From: Pseudomonas sp. A-RE-19
Lineage (GTDB): Bacteria; Pseudomonadota; Gammaproteobacteria; Pseudomonadales; Pseudomonadaceae
NCBI RefSeq assembly: GCF_019956555.1
Contig: NZ_JAHBDQ010000009.1
Location: 94,617 to 158,616 of the forward strand
DNA: 64,000 nucleotides
Direction: 5' to 3'
A program made the translations under genes and the position numbers. Of the stretch, positions 46,127 through 56,738 are shown one piece after another. Position 1 is the first letter of the stretch. Every line of letters begins with the position of its first letter. The notes under the pieces were generated by a model. The model did no database searches and was not told the DNA's origin. It saw only the letters and a list, made by a program, of their open reading frames with translations.

Positions 46127-49100
46127 TCAGCGGAAATCCCGGCTGCGCACATGGATGCCATCAAGCAATGAACTCAGATCGCTCAAGCGCCCGGCAATCA
46201 GGTGCCGCACCTCGCCTTCCTTTTCCCAGCGCCCATCGACCTTGAGCAATTGCGAGCCGACCAGTACCTGCCGTTGCCGTTCGGCCAAGTCACGCCAGAC
46301 CACCACATTGACGTTGCCGAACTCGTCTTCAAGGGTCACGAAGGTCACGCCGCTGGCGGTGCCCGGACGCTGCCGACCGGTGACCAGCCCGGCGACGCTG
46401 ACAGGACGCCCATGCTCGACCTCCAGCAATTCCCTGGAACTGCGACAGCGCCGGGCCTTGAGTTCACCCCGCAACAACGCCAGCGGATGCGGCCCGAGGG
46501 TGGTGCCGACACTGGCGTAATCGGCTTGCAGGTCCTCGCCCACGGTGGGTTTTGGCAGAGACACCGTCGGCTCTTCCTGACTCGGCAAACCGGCAAACAA
46601 ACCGAGTTGTTTCTGTACCCCCGCCACTTCCCAGCGCGCCCGATGCCGATCACCGGCCAGCCCGCGCAGTGCACCGGCATCGGCCAGTTGCTCCTGGGCG
46701 CGGGCATCGAGTCGTGCCCGTTCGCCAAGGTCGGCGATGTCGGTAAACGCCCCTTTCGACCGTGCGACCTCAATACGCCGGGCATCGTCCTCGCGAAAGC
46801 CCTTGATCATCCGCAACCCCATGCGAATGGCCGGCTGCGCGCCGGTGATCGGTTCCAGGCTGCAATCCCAATCGCTGGCTCGCACGTCCACCGGGCGAAT
46901 CTGCAAATGATGTCGGCGAGCGTCCTGGAGAATCTGGTCCGGGCTGTAGAAACCCATGGGCCAGCTATTGATCAACGCACAGGCGAAGGCCGCCGGCTCA
47001 TGGCATTTCAACCAGCAACTGGCGTAGGTCAGCAAGGCGAAACTGGCGGCGTGGGATTCGGGAAAACCGTAATCGCCGAAGCCTTTGATCTGCTCGAAGA
47101 TCTGCGCGGCGAACTCCGCCGTGTAGCCGTTTTTCTTCATGCCGTCCGCCAGGCGTTCCTTGTGCGGTTCCAGTCCGCCATGGCGTTTCCACGCGGCCAT
47201 GGAGCGGCGTAATTGATCGGCCTCACCGGGGCTGTAGTCGGCGGCAACAATCGCAATCTGCATCACCTGTTCCTGGAACAGCGGCACGCCCAATGTACGT
47301 TTCAGCACCGCTTCAAGTTCTTTCGACGGATATTTCACCTCTTCTTCGCCCTTACGTCGTCGCAGATAGGGATGCACCATCCCGCCCTGAATCGGCCCCG
47401 GACGAACGATCGCCACCTCGATCACCAGATCGTAGAAGTTCTTGGGTTTGAGCCTCGGCAGCATCGACATCTGTGCCCGGGATTCGATCTGGAACACCCC
47501 GATGGTGTCCGCATGACCGATCATCTCGTAGGTTTGCGGATCTTCGGCCGGCACCGTCGCCAGGCTCAGGTCACGGCCCCGGTGCCGACGCAGCAGGTCG
47601 AAACAACGGCGAATCGCGCTGAGCATGCCCAGCGCCAGAATATCGACCTTGAGCAACCCGACCGCATCCAGATCGTCCTTGTCCCACTGGATGATGGTGC
47701 GCTCGGCCATGGCGGCGTTTTCCACCGGCACCAAACTGTCCAGGGGCTGCTCGGAAATCACGAAACCGCCAGGGTGCTGGGACAGGTGCCGGGGGAAACC
47801 GATCAACTGCCCCGTCAGGCTCAGCACCCGGCGCAACACCGGGCTGTCGGGATCGAAACCCCCTTCACGCAAGCGCTCGAGGGGCGGCGCCTGATCACTC
47901 CAGTGGCCGCAACAATCGGCCAGGGCGTTGACCTGATCCGGCGGCAAACCCAGTGCCTTGGCCACATCGCGCACTGCGCCGGCTCCATGGTAAGTGCTGA
48001 CCACCGCCGTCAGCGCCGCACGGGCCCGACCATAACGCTGAAACACGTACTGCAGGACTTCTTCGCGGCGCTCGTGCTCGAAATCCACGTCGATGTCCGG
48101 CGGTTCGTTGCGCTCTTTGGAGAGGAAACGCTCGAACAGCAGCGTGCTCCGCTCCGGATCGATCTCCGTGATCCCCAATACGTAGCACACCGCCGAGTTG
48201 GCGGCGGAACCGCGCCCCTGACAGAGAATGTGTTGCTTGCGGGCGAAATTCACAATGTCGTGAACCGTCAGGAAGTAGCTTTCGTACCCCAGCTCGGCAA
48301 TCAGCTCAAGTTCCTTGTCGATCTGCGCCAATACCTCGGCTTTCGGACTTTTTTCCCAGCGCCACCGAATCCCCTTTTCGGTCAAGGTCCGCAGCCAGGA
48401 CGTGGCCGTGTGACCTTCAGGCACCAGCTCACGGGGATACTGATAACGCAACTGACCAAGGTCGAAGGTGCAGCGCCGGGCGATGTTCAGCGTTTCGTCG
48501 AGCAGGGCCTGCGGATAGAGATCGAGCAAGGCGTCGAGGCTGCGTAAATGTCGTTCGCCATTGGGGTGCAGACGCAACCCGGCCTCGGCCACCGGTACGT
48601 GATGGCGGATCGCGGTCATGGTGTCCTGCAAGGCACGCCGACCGCGTGCATGCATGTGCACATCGCCGCTGGCCACCGCCGGGATCCGCAGTTCCCGCGC
48701 CAGGGTCAGCAGCGCCGCCAGTCGCCGGGTATCGTCCTGTCCGCGATGTAACTGAACGGTCAGCCACAGGCGCTCGGCGAAGGTCTGTTTCAGCCAGTGC
48801 CCCTGCTCAACGTCATCGACGGCGTCCGGCACCCACAATGCCAACAGCCCCGGCAACGGCTCGCTGAAATCTTCCCGCAGCACCTGATACTGACCTTTCT
48901 GCGTGCGGCGTCTGGCGTGGGTAATCAATCGGCACAGGTTTTGGTAACCCTCGAGGTTTTCCACCAGCAGCACCAGTTTCGGGCCGTCTTCGATGCGTAT
49001 TTCGCTGCCGATGATCAGCGCCAGCTCCACGGACTTGGCCGCCTGCCAGGCGCGGACGATACCCGCCAAGGTGCATTCGTCGGTGATCGCCAGGGCTTGA

Positions 49101-49204
49101 TAGCCCTGTTTTTTCGCCCGCTGAAAAAGCTCAAGCGCACTGGAAGCACCGCGCTGGAAACTGAAGTTCGACAGGCAATGCAGTTCGGCATAGTCGACAC
49201 TCAT
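46127..49204 (-). CDS. dnaE2: Error-prone DNA polymerase DnaE2 (ImuC)
   Basis: 1025-residue C-family polymerase for damage-induced translesion synthesis. A PHP domain at the N-terminus ([20 protein letters not shown]) is followed by the polymerase core with [15 protein letters not shown] and the catalytic Asp region, [16 protein letters not shown], and a C-terminal OB fold ([19 protein letters not shown]). It lacks the length of the replicative DnaE1. The ATG at 49204 overlaps the imuB stop by 4 nt. It is the last gene of the lexA2-imuA-imuB-dnaE2 operon. Confidence 0.96.
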   Translation of the reverse strand: MSVDYAELHCLSNFSFQRGASSALELFQRAKKQGYQALAITDECTLAGIVRAWQAAKSVELALIIGSEIRIEDGPKLVLLVENLEGYQNLCRLITHARRRTQKGQYQVLREDFSEPLPGLLALWVPDAVDDVEQGHWLKQTFAERLWLTVQLHRGQDDTRRLAALLTLARELRIPAVASGDVHMHARGRRALQDTMTAIRHHVPVAEAGLRLHPNGERHLRSLDALLDLYPQALLDETLNIARRCTFDLGQLRYQYPRELVPEGHTATSWLRTLTEKGIRWRWEKSPKAEVLAQIDKELELIAELGYESYFLTVHDIVNFARKQHILCQGRGSAANSAVCYVLGITEIDPERSTLLFERFLSKERNEPPDIDVDFEHERREEVLQYVFQRYGRARAALTAVVSTYHGAGAVRDVAKALGLPPDQVNALADCCGHWSDQAPPLERLREGGFDPDSPVLRRVLSLTGQLIGFPRHLSQHPGGFVISEQPLDSLVPVENAAMAERTIIQWDKDDLDAVGLLKVDILALGMLSAIRRCFDLLRRHRGRDLSLATVPAEDPQTYEMIGHADTIGVFQIESRAQMSMLPRLKPKNFYDLVIEVAIVRPGPIQGGMVHPYLRRRKGEEEVKYPSKELEAVLKRTLGVPLFQEQVMQIAIVAADYSPGEADQLRRSMAAWKRHGGLEPHKERLADGMKKNGYTAEFAAQIFEQIKGFGDYGFPESHAASFALLTYASCWLKCHEPAAFACALINSWPMGFYSPDQILQDARRHHLQIRPVDVRASDWDCSLEPITGAQPAIRMGLRMIKGFREDDARRIEVARSKGAFTDIADLGERARLDARAQEQLADAGALRGLAGDRHRARWEVAGVQKQLGLFAGLPSQEEPTVSLPKPTVGEDLQADYASVGTTLGPHPLALLRGELKARRCRSSRELLEVEHGRPVSVAGLVTGRQRPGTASGVTFVTLEDEFGNVNVVVWRDLAERQRQVLVGSQLLKVDGRWEKEGEVRHLIAGRLSDLSSLLDGIHVRSRDFR

Positions 49205-50616
49205 GCGAACCAGCCTTGCAGCCACAACGGACCGTCTTCACCCACCGTTCGATAGGCCCAGCCCTGCTGGCCGGAACGGGTTTCGATCAGGTAGTAATCG
49301 CGGCGCACGTCGTCACCGTCCCACCAACCCGACTCGATGCGCTCCGGCCCCATGAGAATGCGCGTCGAACCTTCGTGCACCGCCTGCGGTTCAGTCAGTA
49401 GCCAGCCCGGACGTTGCACGGCGGGCAGCCCCCCACAGGCCTGACTGTCGACACTGGCCCGCCACGCGCATTCCGGCCGGTGATCGGCCTGGAACCGCAA
49501 GCCCTGCACTGCGTCATCCCCCAGTCGCGCACGCAAGCGTTCGCGCAGTTGCTCCCAGGGCAAGGACTGCTGCGGACGATCGTCGAACAGTTCCTGACGC
49601 TGGGGGACAAAGGCCGGCAGGTCTTCGGCGCGCAGACGAAAGCCGCGCACCGGCGCCTCGACCTGAACCTGCTCCAGACGCCCCCGGGCCAGTTCGAAGA
49701 GCATCGCCGGATCGCGCTCGGCACTGAGCAGGCCGACCTTGATCAGCGTGTCTGGCAACCCGGCGTGCTCCAGGTGCAGGTCAAAACGCTGCACACCGCT
49801 GTCCCGGCCACAGAGAAACGCCGCCAGGTCGCCGGTCAGCCGGCGCAACGGAAACAGCAACGCCTGATGGGATTGCACATCGAAGTTGAGCTCGATGCGC
49901 ACATCGAAACGGTCCGGCGGCAGGTAAAACGCCAGCGCCAGCCGTCGCTCGCCGAACAGGCTGTCCAGATGTTTGAGCACCTGAGCCTCGAAACGCCGGG
50001 CCAGACTATGCCGGGGCAGCGCCTGCACCTGACTCAAAGTGCGCAGCCCCATGCGCGACAATGCCGTGGCTACGCTTGGCTCCAGGGCAATCCGGTCGAC
50101 GGGCAACTGCCCGAGATGATGCTGCAAGGCCTGATCATCAGGCACCACCAGACCGTCATAAACGTTGGCCAGCACCCGCGCCGCCACCGGGTTGGGCGCG
50201 GCGACAATCCGATGACGAAACCCCAGCTCGCCGAGTTCCGCCCGCAACCGCGCCTCGAACTGCGGCCAGGACCCGAACAAGCCCAGGCTGGATTCGATTT
50301 CAAACACCACGGCTCGCGGGTAATGCACGCTGACCTGAGAACTGAACCGATAGGCCCAGGCGGCCAGAAACTGCTGCCAGTGTTCGATCTCGGCGGCATC
50401 GTATTCGGCCGTGACAAAACCTTTGCTCAGGGCCTGGGCGGCGGTCATCGACTGGCCGGGCCGCAAGCCCAGCGCCCGCGCCGAACCGTTGACCGCCTGC
50501 AGCACCCGACGTTGGGCCGGGCCGGTCAGTAGCGCCAGCGGCTCATCGGGGTCGGGGCGCTGCCGCAGCACGGCATCCAGTGCCAATTGCGGGAAGAGAA
50601 TGCAAACCCAGCGCAT
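49201..50616 (-). CDS. imuB: Y-family polymerase-like protein ImuB
   Basis: 471-residue Y-family polymerase homologue that acts as a scaffold, probably non-catalytic, linking DnaE2 to the sliding clamp. [20 protein letters not shown] and [15 protein letters not shown] are family segments. The acidic catalytic residues of true Y polymerases are not evident: the N-terminal region reads FPQLALD where active enzymes have DxD-type motifs. The start is ATG 50616, 7 nt after the imuA stop; it is coupled by overlap to dnaE2. Confidence 0.94.
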   Translation of the reverse strand: MRWVCILFPQLALDAVLRQRPDPDEPLALLTGPAQRRVLQAVNGSARALGLRPGQSMTAAQALSKGFVTAEYDAAEIEHWQQFLAAWAYRFSSQVSVHYPRAVVFEIESSLGLFGSWPQFEARLRAELGELGFRHRIVAAPNPVAARVLANVYDGLVVPDDQALQHHLGQLPVDRIALEPSVATALSRMGLRTLSQVQALPRHSLARRFEAQVLKHLDSLFGERRLALAFYLPPDRFDVRIELNFDVQSHQALLFPLRRLTGDLAAFLCGRDSGVQRFDLHLEHAGLPDTLIKVGLLSAERDPAMLFELARGRLEQVQVEAPVRGFRLRAEDLPAFVPQRQELFDDRPQQSLPWEQLRERLRARLGDDAVQGLRFQADHRPECAWRASVDSQACGGLPAVQRPGWLLTEPQAVHEGSTRILMGPERIESGWWDGDDVRRDYYLIETRSGQQGWAYRTVGEDGPLWLQGWFA

Positions 50617-50623
50617 GGCAACC

Positions 50624-51241
50624 TCAATGCCCCACGGCAAAGGCAATCGGCGCCGAACGGGCCAGCCCACCCCGGCACTTGAGCACCCGCAACTGAGCAG
50701 GCCTGGCGTCGATGGCGATGCGCAGGGCCGCTGGCGACGGGTTGATGGCTTCACTGAGCGAGCGATAGGCGAATGCCAGGGTCTGGCCGGTTTCCGCCGC
50801 CACCTGCAAACGTCGCAACGCCCGATCGTCGGCCTTGTGCGGCCAGCACAACACCGCCCCGCAACTGCCCGAGCGCAGGCATTGTTCCGTCGCCCACAGC
50901 GCATCGCGCTCGCTGGCCTGGATGATCGACAGTTGCCGCAGATCGACTCCGGCGTTCTGCCAGGCCTGGGGATATGGCACGTAAGGCGGCGCCACCAGCA
51001 CGATGCGCTCCCCCGCCGCCGACAGCCGCGCCAGCGCCGGCCACACCAGTTGCAATTCACCCACGCCCTGCCCGGCCAGCAAAATTTCGGTCAGCGCCGC
51101 TTCCGGCCAACCGCCCGTGGGCAACGCCGCATCCAGCGCCGCATGCCCGGTGGGTTGCGGGCTGACGGCCGGTGGCGCAGGCCGGCCCTTCCAGACCTGG
51201 CCGCCATTGAACAGCGTATCCAACGCAACGACGGCGCCCAT
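50624..51241 (-). CDS. imuA: Translesion DNA synthesis-associated protein ImuA
   Basis: 205-residue RecA/SulA-like accessory protein of the mutasome. LPTGGWPEAALTEILLAGQG (about 40-60) replaces a normal Walker A, as is usual for ImuA. The ATG at 51241 shares a base with the lexA2 stop (TGATG), indicating coupling; a GTG at 51244 is an alternative. The partner proteins are ImuB and DnaE2, encoded downstream. Confidence 0.93.
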   Translation of the reverse strand: MGAVVALDTLFNGGQVWKGRPAPPAVSPQPTGHAALDAALPTGGWPEAALTEILLAGQGVGELQLVWPALARLSAAGERIVLVAPPYVPYPQAWQNAGVDLRQLSIIQASERDALWATEQCLRSGSCGAVLCWPHKADDRALRRLQVAAETGQTLAFAYRSLSEAINPSPAALRIAIDARPAQLRVLKCRGGLARSAPIAFAVGH

Positions 51242-51858
51242 CACCCTTGCCTCACCAGACCGCAGAACACGCCTTCGATGGCCAGATCCTGATCGGCTCG
51301 GACGATGATCGGTTTGTAAGCCGGATTGCGCGGTAACAGGCGAACAGAATCGCCGACTCGCTCAAAACGCTTGATGGTGACTTCGCCGTCGAGCCGCGCC
51401 ACGACAATCTGGCCATTGACCGCCTCGGGATTGCGCCGCACGCCCACCAGATCGCCGTCGAGAATGCCATCCTCGATCATCGAATCGCCCTGCACCCGCA
51501 GCATGTAATCCGGCACCCGCGAGAAGATAGACGGATCGAGCAGCAAACGGCTGTGGACCTCGGCATCGGCACCGATCGGCGCACCAGCCGCCACTCGACC
51601 GAGTACCGGAACGTCCAGCAGCTCGGGCCGCGGCGGTTGATTCAGCAACCGGATGCCGCGCGCCTGATGTGGATTGACCTCGATGAAACCGGCCTCGGTC
51701 AGCGCCAGCACGTGCTTGCGCGCCACGCTACGGGAGGCGAAGCCAAAGGCCTCGCTGATTTCAGCGAGGCTCGGGGGCTGACCGTGTTCGGCGATGCGAT
51801 CGCGGATGAAGGTCAGGATGGCGGTACGGCGGGGAGTTAAAGTCGTCATGGAGTACAT
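51241..51858 (-). CDS. lexA2: LexA2 repressor of the imu mutagenesis operon
   Basis: 205-residue LexA homologue. A winged helix (RRTAILTFIRDRIAEHGQPP, FGFASRSVARKHVLALTEAG) binds DNA. The peptidase half has the self-cleavage site Ala-Gly in RVAAGAPIG, the nucleophile Ser in QGDSMIEDG, and the Lys in VVARLDGEVTIKRF. The start is ATG 51858, with GGAAAG 7 nt upstream; an internal ATG at 51849 is possible. A palindromic operator overlaps the start. The gene heads the SOS mutagenesis operon and presumably represses it. Confidence 0.94.
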   Translation of the reverse strand: MYSMTTLTPRRTAILTFIRDRIAEHGQPPSLAEISEAFGFASRSVARKHVLALTEAGFIEVNPHQARGIRLLNQPPRPELLDVPVLGRVAAGAPIGADAEVHSRLLLDPSIFSRVPDYMLRVQGDSMIEDGILDGDLVGVRRNPEAVNGQIVVARLDGEVTIKRFERVGDSVRLLPRNPAYKPIIVRADQDLAIEGVFCGLVRQG

Positions 51859-51866
51859 TTGTACTC
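51851..51866 (-). promoter_or_regulatory. LexA2-type operator GAGTACAAATGTACTC
   Basis: Perfect 6+6-bp palindrome with a 4-nt centre, containing GTACN4GTAC. It resembles the GTACN4GTGC box described for LexA2 of Pseudomonas putida and differs from the usual CTGTN8ACAG box. It overlaps the first codons of lexA2. Confidence 0.7.
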
Positions 51867-51933
51867 TTTCCGGGTTTTCCTGACAAGTATTTGTAGGAAT
51901 CGTGTGGGCAAGCGCCCTCGCCACAAAAGCAGA

Positions 51934-52905
51934 TCAGCAGCCGCGCTTGAGGATCTGGTCCATCACCCAATCGGTTTTCAACGCTTGTTCGGCCAGCGCC
52001 GGATGCTGAGCCTCGCCACGGATGTGGGCGTTCATGCCCAGCACGTGGTGCCACTGGATGTGTTCGTGATGCTCGATATGCAGGCTGAGGTGCTGATCGG
52101 CTTCCAGCTGCACCGGGTGTTCGTCGAACACCGAAAAGCTGATCCGGCCTTGGCTGCCGATCAGCTCGACCCGGTCCTCGCGGCGGTCCGCCACGAAATT
52201 CCAGCAGCCCATGCCCAACGCCCCCGACGCAAATCGCCAACTGGCGCTGACGGCATCTTCGGCGGCATAGAGGCCTGCCTGGTGTGCAGTGAAACCGGCG
52301 ACCTCGACGATGTCGCCCAGCAGGTACTGGAACAGGTCGAAGCCATGGCTGGCGAGGTCGGCGAAGTAACCACCGCCGGCAATCGCCGGATCGGTGCGCC
52401 AGTTGTCTGCGCCGCCAAGATCGCTCGGTGAAGGCGCTTTGGTCAGCGTCCAGGTGAGGTGTCGGACGTCGCCGATCCGTCCTTCCTCCAACCATTGCCG
52501 CACCTGCTGGAAGCGCGGCAACGAGCGTCGGTAGTAGGAAACGAACAGGTGCAGCCCGGCCTCGGCAAAAACCTTTTGCATCTCACGGCTTTGCCCGGCG
52601 TTCAGCGACATCGGCTTTTCGACGCAGCAATGTTTGCCGGCGGCAGCCACTTGCAAGCTGTAAGCGTGATGACTGTCGGGGGGCGTGGCGATGTACACCG
52701 CGTCCACCTCGGGATCATTGATCAACGCATCAGCATCGGTGTAGACCCGGGCAATGCCGTGGCGCGCAGCGTAATCGGCCACCGCCTCCAGACGCCGTCC
52801 CATCACCGCCACCAGCGCCGAGCCGGGCGCCTTGTAGAACGCCGGCCCGCTCTTGCGCTCGGCCACACTGCCGCACCCGATCATGCCCCAGCGGACCACG
52901 TTCAT
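51934..52905 (-). CDS. Gfo/Idh/MocA-family oxidoreductase
   Basis: 323-residue NAD(P)-dependent dehydrogenase. The Rossmann start RWGMIGCGSVAERKSGPAFY (residues 5-24), the EKP motif (GKHCCVEKPMSLN, about 95) and a C-terminal beta-sheet domain are typical. Substrates of the family are sugars and related polyols. The ATG at 52905 has GGGGGAG upstream. It follows the DyP peroxidase gene by 17 nt, so they are likely co-transcribed; a functional link is not obvious. Confidence 0.92.
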   Translation of the reverse strand: MNVVRWGMIGCGSVAERKSGPAFYKAPGSALVAVMGRRLEAVADYAARHGIARVYTDADALINDPEVDAVYIATPPDSHHAYSLQVAAAGKHCCVEKPMSLNAGQSREMQKVFAEAGLHLFVSYYRRSLPRFQQVRQWLEEGRIGDVRHLTWTLTKAPSPSDLGGADNWRTDPAIAGGGYFADLASHGFDLFQYLLGDIVEVAGFTAHQAGLYAAEDAVSASWRFASGALGMGCWNFVADRREDRVELIGSQGRISFSVFDEHPVQLEADQHLSLHIEHHEHIQWHHVLGMNAHIRGEAQHPALAEQALKTDWVMDQILKRGC

Positions 52906-52922
52906 AGACACTCCCCCCAGGT

Positions 52923-53810
52923 TCAACCGATGCGCAGTGCGCGCAGGTCGAGGCGACCGTCCTTGAGCGGTGGGCACCAGTAGTAGCCGCCGGTGATCGG
53001 TCGGCTGATGCGATACAAGCCGTCGGTGATGCCGTCTTCCAGACCGCTCATGCGTCGCAGCTGGGATTCGAACGCATCGAGGGAAAAACCGAAGGCCAGG
53101 AACATCAGGCCGGCACGATCGCCTTCAATCCACGGCATCGAGCGACGGACCACGAAAGCTTCGGGCGTGAAACTTTCCTGGGCGGTGCGTTTGACGTGGG
53201 CAGAGATTGGCGCGTCGTCGAGTTCTTCGTTGTCGCTCAGGCGCCGCCCCATGATGTTGTCCTTCTCGTGGGACGGCATCGCGTGAAAGCCCTTCAGGTC
53301 ATGCTGCCACTGCTGGATTGCGGCGAAGCTGCCACCGACCAGACCGTCCGCGCCTTCGCTCAACAGTGCGGCCGCTACAGCGGCTTCGTCGTGAGGGTTT
53401 TCGGTGCCGTCTTCGTAACCGGTCAGGTCATGGCCGCTCATGTGGCGGAAAGTTTCGTTCATCTGCACCAGACGCAGGGCCGGTGCCAGCGCGGCTTCGA
53501 TCGCGTGGCTGCGATTGAGCAATTCGCCACGGTCAACGCCATGCAGCCAGCACCAGAGTGCGTGTTGGGTCGACGGGTTGTCGACGCCGACACCGACCAG
53601 CGCAGGAAAGGCGCGCAGCCCGTCGATCTGCGCGTGCAGCGCCTTGACCAGGGACTCACCGAAACCGACCACCGCCGACTTTCCGTCCACCAGGCGCATC
53701 AGGTTATCGAGCGCAGCCGGCAGTGCCTCGGCAGATTCAAGGGCGAAGAACATATGACGAGCTTGAGGCGGAACAGGGGTGGCGAGAATGCCCGGCTGGT
53801 AATAACTCAT
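52923..53810 (-). CDS. DyP-type haem peroxidase
   Basis: 295-residue dye-decolourising peroxidase. The catalytic GYEDG (GxxDG motif, Asp at 134), the proximal haem His in ISAHVKRT (205) and the downstream VVRRSMPW are visible. No signal peptide is seen, so the product is cytoplasmic or encapsulated; no encapsulin gene is adjacent. The C-terminus ends RLDLRALRIG. It is first of a two-gene unit with the oxidoreductase. Confidence 0.94.
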   Translation of the reverse strand: MSYYQPGILATPVPPQARHMFFALESAEALPAALDNLMRLVDGKSAVVGFGESLVKALHAQIDGLRAFPALVGVGVDNPSTQHALWCWLHGVDRGELLNRSHAIEAALAPALRLVQMNETFRHMSGHDLTGYEDGTENPHDEAAVAAALLSEGADGLVGGSFAAIQQWQHDLKGFHAMPSHEKDNIMGRRLSDNEELDDAPISAHVKRTAQESFTPEAFVVRRSMPWIEGDRAGLMFLAFGFSLDAFESQLRRMSGLEDGITDGLYRISRPITGGYYWCPPLKDGRLDLRALRIG

Positions 53811-54016
53811 ATGAACTCCTTAAAAGAGTCGGAGTTTAACCGGACCACCGTCAGTTGTGTGCGCTCAGGTCAAAAGATCAGAACCCGGGAGCGGGTCATG
53901 ACAATGTGTTGCAATCTTGGTAAAACGATTCAGCTATGCTGATCAGGCCTTGACCTGATAACGGAACGTAGCGATAACACCTTATCCGCATCACCCAATC
54001 CAGACGGGGTAGCGAC

Positions 54017-55642
54017 ATGACCACAGCACAGATCCTTGGCAACCTGTTTCCCACTGCCGACAACGTCCCGGAAAAGTATCGCCTCAACGGCCAGACCGAA
54101 CAGCGCGAATACCTGGTCGATGGCGAACTGAAAACCTGGTCTGGTCCCCTCGCCCAAGTCCGCAGCCCGGTGTACCTGAGCGGCGCGAATGGCGATGAAC
54201 AAGTGATCCTCGGCAGCACGCCGCTGCTCGATGCCGACACCGCACTGACGGCGCTCGACGCAGCCGTCCGCGCCTACGACCGGGGTCAGGGCCTGTGGCC
54301 GACCATGCGCGTGGCCGAGCGCATCCAGCACGTCGAAACCTTCCTGGCTCGCATGCGCGAACAGCGTGAGGCGGTGGTCAAGTTGCTGATGTGGGAGATC
54401 GGCAAGAACCTCAAGGACTCGGAAAAAGAGTTCGACCGCACCTGCGACTACATCGTCGACACCATCAACGCCCTCAAGGAACTCGACCGCCGCTCCAGCC
54501 GCTTCGAACTCGAGCAGGACACCCTCGGCCAGATCCGCCGCGTTCCGATGGGCGTCGCGTTGTGCATGGGGCCTTACAACTACCCGCTGAACGAAACCTT
54601 CACCACGCTGATTCCGGCGCTGATCATGGGCAACACCGTGGTGTTCAAACCGGCCAAGCTTGGCGTGCTGTTGATTCGCCCGCTGCTGGAGGCGTTCCGC
54701 GACAGCTTCCCGGCCGGGGTCATCAACGTCATCTACGGCAGCGGCCGCGAAACCGTCAGCGCACTGATGGCCAGCGGCAAGATCGACATCTTTGCATTTA
54801 TCGGCACCAACAAAGCCGCCAGCGACCTGAAAAAACTCCACCCAAGGCCTCACCGCTTGCGCGCAGCCCTGGGCCTGGACGCGAAAAACCCCGGCATCGT
54901 CTTGCCAGAGGTCGATCTGGACAATGCGGTCAGCGAAGCCGTTACCGGTTCCCTGTCGTTCAACGGTCAGCGCTGCACCGCGTTGAAAATCCTCTTCGTC
55001 CATGAAGACGTGGTCGAAGCGTTCATCGAAAAATTCAACGCCAAACTCGCCAGCCTCAAACCCGGCATGCCGTGGGACAGTGGCGTGGCCCTGACGCCAT
55101 TACCGGAGTCAGGCAAGGTCGACTACCTGCACACGCTGGTGGCGGACGCGGCCAGCAAAGGTGCAGCCGTAGTCAACCCCAATGGTGGTGAGTCCCGGGC
55201 ATCGTTCTTCTACCCGGCCGTGTTGTACCCGGTGACCCCGCAGATGCGCGTCTACCAGGAAGAACAGTTCGGCCCGGTCGTGCCGATCGTGCCTTACCGT
55301 CATCTGGACACCGTGATCGATTACGTTTTGGAATCCGACTTCGGCCAGCAACTGAGCATCTTCGGCACCAACCCGGTGGCGGTCGGCAGGCTGGTGGACA
55401 CGTTCGCCAACCAGGTCGGCCGGATTAACCTCAACGCCCAGTGCCAGCGAGGCCCGGACACTTATCCGTTCAACGGTCGCAAGAACTCCGCCGAAGGCAC
55501 GCTGTCGGTACATGATGCACTGCGCGTGTTCTCGATTCGGACTCTGGTGGCGACCAAGTTCCAGGAAAGCAGCAAAGAGCTTCTCAGCGAGATCATCAGC
55601 GGACGAAACTCGAGCTTCCTGACCACCGACTACATCTTCTGA
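54017..55642 (+). CDS. gapN: GapN-like NADP-dependent aldehyde dehydrogenase
   Basis: 541-residue ALDH of the non-phosphorylating glyceraldehyde-3-phosphate dehydrogenase type. The nucleophile Cys is in SFNGQRCTALKI (about 321), the cofactor loop in VPMGVALCMGPYNYPLNE, and FKPAKLGVLL supplies the adenosine-binding Lys. The canonical general-base motif LELGGK is replaced by LGLDAK, so the usual Glu is absent. It would oxidise glyceraldehyde-3-phosphate to 3-phosphoglycerate with NADPH formation, but the substrate is inferred from family likeness. The FUSC gene starts 48 nt later. Confidence 0.85.
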   Translation: MTTAQILGNLFPTADNVPEKYRLNGQTEQREYLVDGELKTWSGPLAQVRSPVYLSGANGDEQVILGSTPLLDADTALTALDAAVRAYDRGQGLWPTMRVAERIQHVETFLARMREQREAVVKLLMWEIGKNLKDSEKEFDRTCDYIVDTINALKELDRRSSRFELEQDTLGQIRRVPMGVALCMGPYNYPLNETFTTLIPALIMGNTVVFKPAKLGVLLIRPLLEAFRDSFPAGVINVIYGSGRETVSALMASGKIDIFAFIGTNKAASDLKKLHPRPHRLRAALGLDAKNPGIVLPEVDLDNAVSEAVTGSLSFNGQRCTALKILFVHEDVVEAFIEKFNAKLASLKPGMPWDSGVALTPLPESGKVDYLHTLVADAASKGAAVVNPNGGESRASFFYPAVLYPVTPQMRVYQEEQFGPVVPIVPYRHLDTVIDYVLESDFGQQLSIFGTNPVAVGRLVDTFANQVGRINLNAQCQRGPDTYPFNGRKNSAEGTLSVHDALRVFSIRTLVATKFQESSKELLSEIISGRNSSFLTTDYIF

Positions 55643-55689
55643 GGACACCGAGCCTGAGCATCATCAGAGGCCTTCGACTGCCACCGCTG

Positions 55690-56730
55690 TTGCGCCGCAT
55701 ACTGCGTCCGTTGCTGGACCCGTACCGGCGCTACCGCCACGCCAAACTGATCCATGCGGTGCGGGTTTCGTTGGGATTGCTGGCGACGATCCTGCTGACC
55801 ACCGGCATCCACCTGCCCCACGGTGAATGGGCGTCGGTGACCATGCTGGTGGTGATCGGTGGCTTGCAACACCACGGTAATATCGGCAAAAAAGCCGCCG
55901 AGCGGGCCATCGGCACCTTGATCGGGGCTGGTGTCGGCTTATTGCTGGTGGCGCAACAGGCCTGGCTCGGGATGCCGTGGCTGACCTATTTCGCGATGTC
56001 GGTGGTGTGCGGATTCTTCTCGTACCACGCCATTGGCAAGGGCGGTTACACGGCGCTGCTGTCGGCGATCACCGTGTTTATCGTCGCGGGGCACGGTGAC
56101 AACCCGGTCACCGATGGCCTGTGGCGCGGGGTGGATATTCTGATCGGCATCGCCTTGGCGCTGGCCTTCTCCTTCGCCCTGCCGCTGTACGCGGTGTACT
56201 CCTGGCGCTACAACCTGGCCGATGCGTTGCGCGACTGCGCGGCAATCTATGGCCGCATCATCAAGGGTGAGTCCGTCACCGCTGACGAACACTTGCAACT
56301 GATGAATCGCTTGAACACGGTGATGGTGCAACTGCGCTCACTGATGCCCTCGGTGTCCAAGGAAGTTCGGGTTTCCATGACCGAACTCGATGCGATTCAG
56401 CGCAATCTGCGGATGTGCGTCAGCATCCTGGAAATTCTCGGCAATAGCCGGCCGAATGCCGATGACGCCGAGGCAATGGACCATCTGCAATCGGCATTGA
56501 AAGCCGAGCACCGACAGATTCGGGTACAACTGATCGGTATGGCTCGGGCATTGAAATCGGGGGCTTCTCAACGGCTCAGCCGGCCAACCGAACCGTCACC
56601 GGACTCAACGCTCGATGCGCCGGTCTACAGTCCGCTGGATGGCTATCAACTACTGACCCGACAATTGACCGCGAACATCGGCGAGATGCGCCAGCGCCTG
56701 GCGAGGACCGCACCGCGCTGGAACATCTGA
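55690..56730 (+). CDS. FUSC-family inner-membrane protein
   Basis: 346-residue protein. The N-terminal half has about six membrane spans (AVRVSLGLLATILLTTGIHL, GTLIGAGVGLLLVAQQAWLG, DILIGIALALAFSFALPLYA), with ERAIGTLIGAG as the FUSC motif. The C-terminal half is a cytoplasmic helical region. FUSC proteins are fusaric-acid-resistance-like exporters of aromatic acids. No ATG is suitably placed; TTG 55690 is adopted, and CTG codons further upstream are alternatives. It is probably co-transcribed with the GapN-like gene. Confidence 0.82.
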   Translation: MRRILRPLLDPYRRYRHAKLIHAVRVSLGLLATILLTTGIHLPHGEWASVTMLVVIGGLQHHGNIGKKAAERAIGTLIGAGVGLLLVAQQAWLGMPWLTYFAMSVVCGFFSYHAIGKGGYTALLSAITVFIVAGHGDNPVTDGLWRGVDILIGIALALAFSFALPLYAVYSWRYNLADALRDCAAIYGRIIKGESVTADEHLQLMNRLNTVMVQLRSLMPSVSKEVRVSMTELDAIQRNLRMCVSILEILGNSRPNADDAEAMDHLQSALKAEHRQIRVQLIGMARALKSGASQRLSRPTEPSPDSTLDAPVYSPLDGYQLLTRQLTANIGEMRQRLARTAPRWNI

Positions 56731-56738
56731 GGGGCTGA

